Below are positions 1-6,315 of a stretch of DNA of 9,518 nucleotides, one piece after another. The stretch lies in the NCBI GenBank assembly GCA_043727235.1, contig JAYSYX010000260.1, positions 1 through 9,518 on the forward strand, written 5' to 3'. The stretch comes from UBA7236 sp043727235 (GTDB lineage Bacteria > Bacteroidota > Bacteroidia > Chitinophagales > BACL12). The position numbers and the translations under genes are program-made. The stretch's first letter is position 1, and each line of letters starts with the position of its first letter. The notes under the pieces were generated by a model. It worked only from the letters and a program-made list of their open reading frames with translations, was not told where the DNA came from and searched no databases.

Positions 1-1
1 A

Positions 2-1399
2 AAGCAAAATATATTTTTATCCATTGGTTTTTCTATCATGATGTTTTTATTTACATCCTGTGAAAAATTTTTAACGGAAACATCAACAAATGATGTTGCA
101 AATGGAGATATGTTCACCGATCTGGCAAGTTTAGAAAGTGCACGAATCGGAATGTATAACACTTTACAAAATCAATATTATTACGGGGGATATTTTCCAA
201 TGATAGCTGATGCATACAGTGATAATGGTGCAACCGGGGGTTATGATAATGCCGATCTGGATGAGATCGGTTTGAAGGCATTAACTTCTTCCAATATATA
301 TGTAGAGAATTGTTGGATCGCTATTTATAATACAATTTATTCCGCCAACCAGATCATATTAAATATTGATGGAATTGATGATCCTCTATTAACAGATGAG
401 TTGCGCAATGATATAAAAGGAGAAGCTATGACCATTCGTGCCTTGGCTCATTTTGATGTTTTACGTATGTGGGGTGAACATTGGGATTTAAGTTCTGAAT
501 TCGGAATTCCTGTGGTAAATAGTTTGCTTTCACCTGATGACGCTGCTATTCCTAGAAGTTCTGTGGATGAAACATATGACGCAATAATAATTGATCTTAC
601 GTCCTCCATGAGTTTTTTAAGTAATGATGATCTCCGACTTGATCCACCGTCGTTTAAGGGTGCACAATTCATTACAAAAACTGCAAATCAGGCATTGTTG
701 GCGAGAGTAATGCAATATAAAGGTGATAATTCGATGGCACAAATGTATGCAGATACTGTTATCAATTCAGGTTTTGCATCGGTGATGAATGAAGACGCAT
801 TTACCGAAATATATTCCTCAAAATTTACCCAGGAGTCAATTTTTGAACTCGACTTTAATGTGCAGGATAAAAGTCAATACAATGCAATTACATATTCAAG
901 ACCTGATGCTTTGAGAAGTGAAGTTAATTTTTTAGCTGCAGAAGATATGAAAAGTTTTTTTGAAAGCAGGCCTGATGATCTGCGTTATTCTTTAGTGGAT
1001 TTTATAAATAATGATGTTAGTATTGAACCTGATGGAAGAACCCAAAAATATCGTGGTGAAATATTTCAGGATAATTCTGCATATATCATTCGAATAAGTG
1101 AAATGCACCTTATAAGAGCAGAAGCGCATGGATTTGGCGGAGCAGGTGCAGAGGATATTAATTTTATTCGCAACAACAGAGGACTTTCTGATGCAGGGAT
1201 TGGAAGCGAAGAAATTTTTTTACAAGCACTCATGGATGAACGTCGCAGTGAATTAAATTTTGAAGGCCATCGCTACTTTGATCTTGCACATTTTGGAAAG
1301 GTTTCAGAAATTTTGGGAGAAGAAGTATTGCCATGTTTGCCAATACCTGCAAGAGAGCTTGGAGCAAATGGGGCATTGGTTCAATATCCCGGCTATTAA
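2..1399 (+). CDS. SusD/RagB-family outer-membrane lipoprotein (5' end outside window)
   Basis: SusD-family proteins are surface lipoproteins that work as the lid of a SusC TonB-dependent channel and bind the imported ligand outside the outer membrane. The frame is open from nt 2, before the first ATG at nt 38. Codons 2-37 encode a hydrophobic stretch leading to FTSC, a lipobox whose cysteine codon is nt 59-61, so the true start lies upstream and nt 38 falls inside the signal peptide. About 465 codons are visible. Counting from nt 2, an early SusD helix reads GEAMTIRALAHFDVLRMWG (about 140-158). The C-terminal hallmarks are RISEMHLIRAEA (about 364), DERRSELNFEGHRYFDL (about 412-428), LPIP (about 446) and a final QYPGY. 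A SusC partner is expected just upstream, outside the window. The next gene begins 6 bp after the stop, so the two are probably cotranscribed. The ligand is unknown; family assignment is firm. Confidence 0.93.
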   Translation, partial: KQNIFLSIGFSIMMFLFTSCEKFLTETSTNDVANGDMFTDLASLESARIGMYNTLQNQYYYGGYFPMIADAYSDNGATGGYDNADLDEIGLKALTSSNIYVENCWIAIYNTIYSANQIILNIDGIDDPLLTDELRNDIKGEAMTIRALAHFDVLRMWGEHWDLSSEFGIPVVNSLLSPDDAAIPRSSVDETYDAIIIDLTSSMSFLSNDDLRLDPPSFKGAQFITKTANQALLARVMQYKGDNSMAQMYADTVINSGFASVMNEDAFTEIYSSKFTQESIFELDFNVQDKSQYNAITYSRPDALRSEVNFLAAEDMKSFFESRPDDLRYSLVDFINNDVSIEPDGRTQKYRGEIFQDNSAYIIRISEMHLIRAEAHGFGGAGAEDINFIRNNRGLSDAGIGSEEIFLQALMDERRSELNFEGHRYFDLAHFGKVSEILGEEVLPCLPIPARELGANGALVQYPGY

Positions 1400-1405
1400 T
1401 AAAAT

Positions 1406-2767
1406 ATGAAAAAATTCACCTCCATAAATCCCTTTGATCAATCAGTAATAGCTGAGTATGCATTATTTGATCATTATAGATTGGATAGGGTATTGGAATC
1501 TTCGGAAAAAGCGTTTGGTGACTGGAAAAATACTTCCATAGATTTTCGCGCAGATCTTTTAAATAAGGCTGCAAAGGTGTTACGTGAAAACAGGGAAAAA
1601 TATGCAATGACCATTTCTTTGGAAATGGGAAAAATATTAAATGAGAGCAGAGCAGAGGTGGAAAAATGCGCATGGAATTGCACCTATTATGCTTCTCATG
1701 CCGAAAATATGATCGAAAAGGAGATCATTAAGAGTGATGCTTTTAAAAGTTATGTGGAATTTGAACCTGTGGGTTGTGTTTTTGCAATTATGCCCTGGAA
1801 TTTTCCTTTCTGGCAGGTTTTTCGTTTTGCAGCTCCTGCATTAATGGCGGGTAATACCATAATATTAAAACATGCACCTAATGTTTGCGGATGTTCGCTT
1901 GCGATAGAAAATGTTTTTCGGGAAGCCGGTTTTCCTGAACATGTTTTTCAATCGGTAATTGTTGATACAGATGCTACCGAAAAAATAATTGCGCATGATA
2001 TTATTCAGGGTGTTACCTTAACCGGAAGTGAAATGGCTGGTAGTTCCGTAGCATCCATTGCAGGCAAACATATAAAAAAAACAGTTTTGGAATTAGGTGG
2101 TTCAGATCCATTAATAGTTTTAAAGGATGCGAATGTAAAAAATGCAGCTAAAATTGCATTGCAATCGCGTTTTCAAAATGCGGGGCAAAGTTGTATAGCA
2201 TCCAAACGTTTTATTATTGAGAGTGAATGTAAAATTGATTTTATTAATGCATTGTTGGACGGAGTTAATAAATTAAAACAGGGAAATCAATTATCAGAAG
2301 AAACCACCACCGGACCAATGGCTCGAATCGACCTCGCAGAAAAATTGGAGGAGCAGGAAAATCAATCGATAAAAAATGGTGCATATGTTACGGTAGGAGG
2401 TAAAAGAATTGGAGCAAATTATCAGCCAACCATTTTAGAGAATATTCAACCGGGAATGCAGGCATTTGACGAGGAATTATTCGGACCTATTGCGAGTATA
2501 ATTGAAGCTAAAGATGAAATGCACGCAATTGCAATTGCAAATAATAGTCGTTATGGATTGGGTGCAACTTTATTTACCGAGGATCTGGATAAAGCGCAGA
2601 TATTGGCAAAGAAAATAAATGCAGGAGGCGTTTTTATTAATGCCATTGTAAAATCAGATCCGCGTTTACCCTTTGGTGGAATAAAAAAATCGGGATATGG
2701 AAGAGAGTTATCACATTATGGGATGAAGGAGTTTATGAATATTAAAACGGTGTATTTAAATGAGTAA
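1406..2767 (+). CDS. NAD(P)-dependent succinate-semialdehyde dehydrogenase, Sad/YneI type
   Basis: Aldehyde dehydrogenase superfamily enzyme of 453 aa, predicted cytosolic, oxidising a semialdehyde (most likely succinate semialdehyde) to the acid. Visible motifs are the cofactor and oxyanion motif MPWNFPFWQVFR (129-140, N132), LKHAPNVCGC (154-163, cofactor-binding K155), TLTGS (204-208), the general base in LELGGSDP (E229), the nucleophile in FQNAGQSC (C263), and EELFGP (E357). LKHAPNV, LELGGSDP and the C-terminal FGGIKKSGYGRELSHYG closely resemble E. coli Sad/YneI as I recall it, a succinate-semialdehyde dehydrogenase of about 462 aa that prefers NAD+. The length fits a complete protein and all catalytic residues are present. 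The ATG at 1406 has no obvious Shine-Dalgarno, as is usual in Bacteroidota. It follows the susD-like gene by 6 bp. Its stop codon lies inside a short heptamer array. The substrate is inferred from subfamily and neighbouring GABA-type genes. Confidence 0.88.
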   Translation: MKKFTSINPFDQSVIAEYALFDHYRLDRVLESSEKAFGDWKNTSIDFRADLLNKAAKVLRENREKYAMTISLEMGKILNESRAEVEKCAWNCTYYASHAENMIEKEIIKSDAFKSYVEFEPVGCVFAIMPWNFPFWQVFRFAAPALMAGNTIILKHAPNVCGCSLAIENVFREAGFPEHVFQSVIVDTDATEKIIAHDIIQGVTLTGSEMAGSSVASIAGKHIKKTVLELGGSDPLIVLKDANVKNAAKIALQSRFQNAGQSCIASKRFIIESECKIDFINALLDGVNKLKQGNQLSEETTTGPMARIDLAEKLEEQENQSIKNGAYVTVGGKRIGANYQPTILENIQPGMQAFDEELFGPIASIIEAKDEMHAIAIANNSRYGLGATLFTEDLDKAQILAKKINAGGVFINAIVKSDPRLPFGGIKKSGYGRELSHYGMKEFMNIKTVYLNE

Positions 2768-2780
2768 TGAGTGATGAGTT
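2760..2780 (+). repeat. Three-unit heptamer array over the dehydrogenase stop codon
   Basis: Three consecutive 7-bp units, ATGAGTA, ATGAGTG and ATGAGTT, run from nt 2760 to 2780. The TAA stop of the aldehyde dehydrogenase (2765-2767) lies at the junction of units one and two, so the array begins in the last codons of the gene. It is short and could be chance on its own. It has the same 7-bp period as four larger arrays downstream. Confidence 0.6.
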
Positions 2781-2846
2781 GCATCCACTTTGCCGGAGGT
2801 TCGTTCTTGAAGAATAAAAAAATAACGATCGAAAAATAATATTAGT

Positions 2847-2880
2847 ATCGTGAGCCTGAAACTTTTGATAACCATGAAAA
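2847..2880 (+). repeat. 34-bp core repeat, copy 1
   Basis: The core reads ATCG, four variable bases, then CCTGAAACTTTTG, two variable bases and AACCATGAAAA. This copy has TGAG in the variable block and AT before AACC. A heptamer array starts 5 bp after it. Copies 2-4 begin at 3007, 3153 and 3264, giving spacings of 160, 146 and 111 bp. Confidence 0.8.
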
Positions 2881-2885
2881 ACAGA

Positions 2886-2927
2886 CAACAGTCAACAGTC
2901 AACAGTGGGCAGTGGGCAGTAGGCAGT
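2886..2927 (+). repeat. Heptamer array 1 (CAACAGT x3, GGGCAGT x2, AGGCAGT)
   Basis: Six uninterrupted 7-bp units share the suffix CAGT or ACAGT: three CAACAGT, two GGGCAGT and one AGGCAGT. The array follows core copy 1. The pattern recalls the short tandemly repeated repetitive (STRR) heptamers known from heterocystous cyanobacteria, although this window appears to be from the Bacteroidota. Confidence 0.9.
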
Positions 2928-3006
2928 TTGTAACATTGAGAGATATTGCTTCGAATTAAACAGAGGAATAACTAATAACAATCAAAAAATAAAAAACATA
3001 AATCGG

Positions 3007-3040
3007 ATCGTAACATTGAAACTTTTGAAAACCATGTAAA
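3007..3040 (+). repeat. 34-bp core repeat, copy 2
   Basis: ATCG is followed by TAAC, then ATTGAAACTTTTG and AAAACCATGTAAA. It is the most diverged copy at its 5' edge (ATTG in place of CCTG) and near its 3' end (GTAAA in place of GAAAA). It abuts heptamer array 2 directly. Confidence 0.75.
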
Positions 3041-3073
3041 GCAGTCAACAGTAAACAGTGGGCAGTAGGCAGT
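3039..3073 (+). repeat. Heptamer array 2
   Basis: Five 7-bp units in register: AAGCAGT, CAACAGT, AAACAGT, GGGCAGT and AGGCAGT. It is the counterpart of array 1 in the duplicated module, with one GGGCAGT fewer and with point changes in the CAACAGT-type units. The copy-number difference is direct evidence of gain or loss by whole 7-bp steps. Confidence 0.85.
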
Positions 3074-3152
3074 TTGTAACATTGAGAGATATTGCTTCGA
3101 ATTAAACAGAGGAATAACAAATAACAATCAAAAAATAAAAAACATAAATCGG

Positions 3153-3204
3153 ATCGACACCCTGAAACTTTTGCAAACCATGAAAACTTTTGGTAACCCA
3201 AAAC
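3153..3204 (+). repeat. 34-bp core repeat, copy 3, with 3' extension
   Basis: The core occupies 3153-3186 and continues to 3204 with an extension shared only with copy 4 (44 bp alike, 3161-3204 and 3272-3315). The extension repeats the core motif ACTTTTG at a 19-bp period (3167 and 3186). It ends in a small inverted repeat, TTTTGG-TAAC-CCAAAA (3188-3203), a 6-bp stem with a 4-nt loop. Confidence 0.75.
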
Positions 3205-3230
3205 CTAATGCAGAATCAAAAAATAATATC

Positions 3231-3265
3231 GAATAAAGAACAAAGAATAAAGAACAATAAACAAT
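3231..3265 (+). repeat. Heptamer array 3 (GAATAAA / GAACAAA type)
   Basis: Five 7-bp units: GAATAAA, GAACAAA, GAATAAA, GAACAAT and AAACAAT. The base sequence differs from arrays 1, 2 and 4 but the period is the same. Its last two bases overlap the start of core copy 4. The region is A-rich, so periodicity by composition alone is possible, although the alternating T/C units argue for real repeats. Confidence 0.7.
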
Positions 3266-3315
3266 CGTAAGCCTGAAATTTCTGAAAACCATGAAAACTT
3301 TAGGTAACCCAAAAC
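3264..3315 (+). repeat. 34-bp core repeat, copy 4, with 3' extension
   Basis: ATCG, TAAG, then CCTGAAATTTCTG and AAAACCATGAAAA, followed by the extension seen in copy 3. Here the small inverted repeat is imperfect (TTTAGG against CCAAAA). The extension runs straight into heptamer array 4. Confidence 0.75.
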
Positions 3316-3349
3316 ACAGAACACAGAACTCAGAACTCAGAACACAGAA
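3315..3349 (+). repeat. Heptamer array 4 (CACAGAA / CTCAGAA)
   Basis: Five 7-bp units: CACAGAA, CACAGAA, CTCAGAA, CTCAGAA and CACAGAA. The array ends 12 bp before the ATG of the aminotransferase at 3362, so it probably forms part of that gene's untranslated leader or promoter-proximal region. Confidence 0.9.
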
Positions 3350-3361
3350 CAAAACAATTCA

Positions 3362-4675
3362 ATGATCAACGAAATATCAAAAACAAATACCTTACACGAA
3401 CGAAGAAAAAAACTCGTTCCAAATGCATTGGGAATATTTAATCCCTCGAGTGTGGTTTCTGCGAGTGGTGCAATTATTACAGATGCGGATGGAAGTAAAT
3501 TGATTGATTTCGGAGGAGGGATAGGAGTTATAAATGCAGGGCATTGTCCGGCACCGGTGGTTAAGGCAATTCAGGAACAGGCTGAAAAATTTCTTCATAC
3601 ATGTTTTAATGTTTCTATTTATGAACAATATTTGGATGCGGCTGAGAAATTAATTTCATTAATTCCGCATGGTGAACATACAAAAGTGATGTTTACAAAT
3701 AGTGGAGCAGAGGCTGTGGAGAATGCCATAAAAATTGCGAGACAAGCAACAAAACGTTCTGCAATTATTTGTTATTCGCAGGCATTTCATGGAAGAACTT
3801 TATTGGCTTCCACATTGACCAGTAAGGTTGGATATAAAACAGGTTTCGGCCCATATGCGCCTGAAACTTACAGAATAGATTTTCCTGCTTATTCCTATTA
3901 CAAAGGTTATGCAACTGAGGATGATGTGAGCATGGTGCATATTCATAAATTACATGATTTTTTTAATACTTATGTTCCTGCAAAAGATGTTGCTGCAATA
4001 ATTGTAGAGCCTGTTCAAGGGGAAGGAGGATTTCATGTTTTGCCTAAAAAATATTTACAGGAATTAAGGAAAATTTGTGATCTGCATGGTATTCTATTAA
4101 TTCTTGATGAAGTACAATCCGGATTTGGCAGAACAGGAAAATGGGCTGCATTTCAACATTATGATATTGTTCCTGATCTTAGTACTTGGGCAAAAAGTAT
4201 GGGTAGCGGAATGCCTATTGGGGCTGTAATGGGAAAGATGGAAGTGATGGATAATATAAATGCTGGTACGATAGGTGGAACGTTTTCCGGAAATGCCTTG
4301 TGTTGTGTTGCTGTAACGGCAACGCTTAATTATATGGAGGAAATAAATATAAATGCAAAAGGAATAAAGGTAGGTGCAAAGATTCTGGAAGCTTTTACAG
4401 CATTTAAAGATAAATTTCCAAAACATATTTCAGATGTGAGGGGATTAGGGGCTATGATGGCATTTGAGTTAAGTATAGATGGTGATATCACTAAACCAAA
4501 TGCGGAACTGTGTAAAAAACTTGTGCAGCGCTGTTATGAAAAGGGTTTGATAGTGCTAAGTGCCGGTGTTTATGGAAATGTGATCCGCAATCTTGCGCCA
4601 CTGGTAATAGAAGAGAAAGATCTGTTAAAGGGACTTTTAATTTTAGAAGAAAGTTTGCAGGAATTAACACAATAA
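3362..4675 (+). CDS. 4-aminobutyrate aminotransferase-like enzyme (class III, PLP)
   Basis: Fold-type I, class III aminotransferase of 437 aa, predicted to move the terminal amino group of an omega-amino acid such as GABA to 2-oxoglutarate, giving succinate semialdehyde and glutamate in the cytosol. Motifs in order are FGGGIGVINAGH (50-61), close to the substrate-pocket segment of E. coli GabT; TNSGAEAVENA (112-122) for the PLP phosphate; FHGRT (142-146) stacking on the PLP ring; VEPVQGEGG (215-223) with E216; LDEVQSGFGRTGK (248-260) with the pyridine-nitrogen aspartate D249; WAKSMGSGMP (276-285) with Schiff-base K278; and a C-terminal IRNLAPLVI containing the probable carboxylate-binding R409. 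The 29-residue spacing from D249 to K278 equals that of GabT (D239-K268). Length is full. An aldehyde dehydrogenase follows 38 bp after it. Related ornithine, 5-aminovalerate or beta-alanine aminotransferases cannot be excluded. Confidence 0.88.
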   Translation: MINEISKTNTLHERRKKLVPNALGIFNPSSVVSASGAIITDADGSKLIDFGGGIGVINAGHCPAPVVKAIQEQAEKFLHTCFNVSIYEQYLDAAEKLISLIPHGEHTKVMFTNSGAEAVENAIKIARQATKRSAIICYSQAFHGRTLLASTLTSKVGYKTGFGPYAPETYRIDFPAYSYYKGYATEDDVSMVHIHKLHDFFNTYVPAKDVAAIIVEPVQGEGGFHVLPKKYLQELRKICDLHGILLILDEVQSGFGRTGKWAAFQHYDIVPDLSTWAKSMGSGMPIGAVMGKMEVMDNINAGTIGGTFSGNALCCVAVTATLNYMEEININAKGIKVGAKILEAFTAFKDKFPKHISDVRGLGAMMAFELSIDGDITKPNAELCKKLVQRCYEKGLIVLSAGVYGNVIRNLAPLVIEEKDLLKGLLILEESLQELTQ

Positions 4676-4713
4676 TACTTTTATACTTAGCAATTTTTAA
4701 GTAATAATAATAG

Positions 4714-6135
4714 ATGAGAAAACAATTTATTAACGGAGTTTGGGTTGATGCAAAAAATGCAGGTGTTTGGGATGTAATAAACCCGGCTACCGATGAATTA
4801 ATTGACACTGTTCCATTTGGCGATGATACAGATTGTAAATTGGCAATTACAGCTGCGCAAAATGCTTTTAAAACATGGAGTGTTCTTTCACCCTGGACAC
4901 GCGCTGAAATATTAAAAAATACAGCTAATATCATCCGACAAAATATTGCTGATTATGCACGTGATATGGTTATGGAAAGTGGTAAACCAATTGCAGAAGC
5001 AAAAGGCGAATTAAATGTTGCAGCAAATTTATTTGAATGGTTTGCAGAAGAAGGAAAACGCAGTTATGGAAAAGTAATTCCCTCCTCCCGAACCGATAAA
5101 CGTATGCAGGTGATATATCAACCAATGGGGGTAATTGGTGTAGTTACGGCTTGGAATTTTCCCGCCTATAATCCTGCAAGAGCATGGGCGGCAGCATTGG
5201 CAGCTGGTTGCACGGTTGTAGCGAAAGTGAGCGAATATACACCTCTTACGGGAATGAATTTAGTTGCTGCATTAGTGGAAGCCGGAATTCCTGCCGGAGT
5301 AATTAATCTCGTAAATGGTGATGCATCGAAGATCGGAAATGAATTGTTGAATAATGTTTTTGTAAAAAAAATAAGTTTTACAGGAAGTACAAGAGTTGGA
5401 AAAATATTAATGGATGGTGCTTCACGAACAAATACAAAATTAGCACTGGAGTTAGGCGGGAATGCACCTGTAATTATTATGGATGATGTGGAAGTGGAAC
5501 AAGTGGCAAAAACTTCTGTTTCCTCCAAATTTCGCAATTGCGGGCAAGTTTGTGTTTCCCCCCAAAGATTTTATGTTCATGAAAATATCTATGAAAAATT
5601 TCTTAATGAAGTGGTAAGGCATACAGAAATATTAAAAATGGGAAATGGATTGGATACTGAAACAAAATTAGGTCCACTCATTAATAAGACCCAACAACAT
5701 AATGTTTTATATCTCATCGAACAGGCTAAAAAAGAAAACAATAAAATTTTAACAGGTGGTGATACTATGGATAAAGGAAATTTTATATCACCTGTGGTAA
5801 TTGATGTTACAAATAACAATTCAGAATTTATTAATAAAGAAATTTTTGGCCCGGTATTGCCATTAATTAAATTTTCTACAAAGGAGGAAGTAATTGAAAA
5901 GGCAAACAATACACCATATGGATTGGCTGCTTACATTTGGACAAATAATTTGAATGACGCAATTTATTTATCAGAAAAATTAGAATTCGGCATGGTTGGC
6001 ATTAACGAATGGTTCCCACAAGGAACCGAAGCACCTTTTGGAGGCTGGAAACAAAGCGGACTAGGTCATGAAAGTGGTAGTGAAGGATTATTCGAATACA
6101 TGGAAAAAAAATTAATAAGTATAGGAAATTTGTGA
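4714..6135 (+). CDS. NAD(P)-dependent aldehyde dehydrogenase, probable succinate-semialdehyde dehydrogenase (GabD-like)
   Basis: Complete aldehyde dehydrogenase of 473 aa, from a different branch than the Sad/YneI-like enzyme at 1406. It begins with the family's typical FINGVWVDA and VINPATDELI. Then come TAWNFPAYNPARAWAAALAA (145-164, oxyanion N148), KVSEYTP (171-177), the FTGSTRVGK loop (222-230), the general base in LELGGNAP (E246), FRNCGQVC with nucleophile C280, NKEIFGP (E376), and APFGGWKQSGLGHESG near the C-terminus. All catalytic positions are intact. It sits 38 bp after the GabT-like gene, a pairing that recalls gabT-gabD modules, so the likely job is oxidising the semialdehyde made by that enzyme. 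The subfamily was not pinned down. Substrates such as glutarate semialdehyde or another short aldehyde remain possible, and NAD+ versus NADP+ preference is not decided. Confidence 0.85.
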   Translation: MRKQFINGVWVDAKNAGVWDVINPATDELIDTVPFGDDTDCKLAITAAQNAFKTWSVLSPWTRAEILKNTANIIRQNIADYARDMVMESGKPIAEAKGELNVAANLFEWFAEEGKRSYGKVIPSSRTDKRMQVIYQPMGVIGVVTAWNFPAYNPARAWAAALAAGCTVVAKVSEYTPLTGMNLVAALVEAGIPAGVINLVNGDASKIGNELLNNVFVKKISFTGSTRVGKILMDGASRTNTKLALELGGNAPVIIMDDVEVEQVAKTSVSSKFRNCGQVCVSPQRFYVHENIYEKFLNEVVRHTEILKMGNGLDTETKLGPLINKTQQHNVLYLIEQAKKENNKILTGGDTMDKGNFISPVVIDVTNNNSEFINKEIFGPVLPLIKFSTKEEVIEKANNTPYGLAAYIWTNNLNDAIYLSEKLEFGMVGINEWFPQGTEAPFGGWKQSGLGHESGSEGLFEYMEKKLISIGNL

Positions 6136-6315
6136 AAGAAGTGAAGAAAAATAGTTGGCAATTTAAATTAACTGAATATGAAAAGTATTTTTAATAATTC
6201 GGAAATATAACTCATTTTACATATGTTTACCATACCTTTTTTCAATCACCAAAATTTTAGCGAATTTGATAGCGGTATTTATAGCAAAAACAGATTTCTT
6301 GATATTAAATAGATT

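Larger units (their letters stand above)
2910..3186 (+). repeat. Tandem duplication of a ~146-bp module
   Basis: Nt 2910-3010 and 3056-3156 match over 101 bp at an offset of 146, with one visible mismatch (2973 t, 3119 a). The same offset continues less exactly through core copies 2 and 3 (3015-3040 and 3161-3186). Each copy holds part of a heptamer array, the unique-looking segment containing TTGCTTCGAATTAAACAGAG, an A-rich spacer and a core. Upstream the register breaks inside the heptamers, because the first copy has an extra GGGCAGT unit. This suggests a recent duplication followed or accompanied by 7-bp slippage. Confidence 0.9.
2768..3361. other. Repeat-filled intergenic region without a gene
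   Basis: This 594-bp stretch separates the susD/dehydrogenase pair from the aminotransferase cluster. I see no credible gene. Its reverse-strand open frames are low-complexity and contain a duplicated peptide produced by the DNA repeats. Nearly everything after nt 2847 belongs to four modules, each with a 34-bp core followed by an array of 5-6 heptamers, joined by A-rich spacers such as AATCAAAAAATAA. The promoter of the downstream aminotransferase should lie here, but I could not identify a convincing Bacteroidota promoter (TTTG near -33, TAnnTTTG near -7). No strong terminator hairpin is evident after the dehydrogenase gene. Confidence 0.85.

Noticed and set aside
38..40. ATG at nt 38 as the start of the SusD-like protein
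   Set aside because: The open frame and the hydrophobic signal peptide continue upstream to the window edge. Starting here would leave only seven residues before the lipobox cysteine.
2847..3315. CRISPR array
   Set aside because: The cores are spaced unevenly (160, 146, 111 bp), the intervening DNA is itself repetitive, and no cas genes are present.
2956..3352. Reverse-strand open frames across the intergenic repeats, one with GLPKVFMV appearing twice
   Set aside because: The repeated peptide is simply the translated DNA core. Composition is low-complexity, the frames overlap one another, and no family resemblance is seen.
4684..4703. Hairpin TACTTA-loop-TAAGTA between the first aminotransferase and the dehydrogenase
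   Set aside because: Six A/T-dominated pairs with an 8-nt loop are weak and expected by chance in such AT-rich DNA. The 38-bp gap also argues for read-through.
6136..6315. Possible promoter before the NhaC-like gene
   Set aside because: TTTG and TA-rich strings occur, but no pair fits the Bacteroidota -33/-7 consensus at proper spacing.
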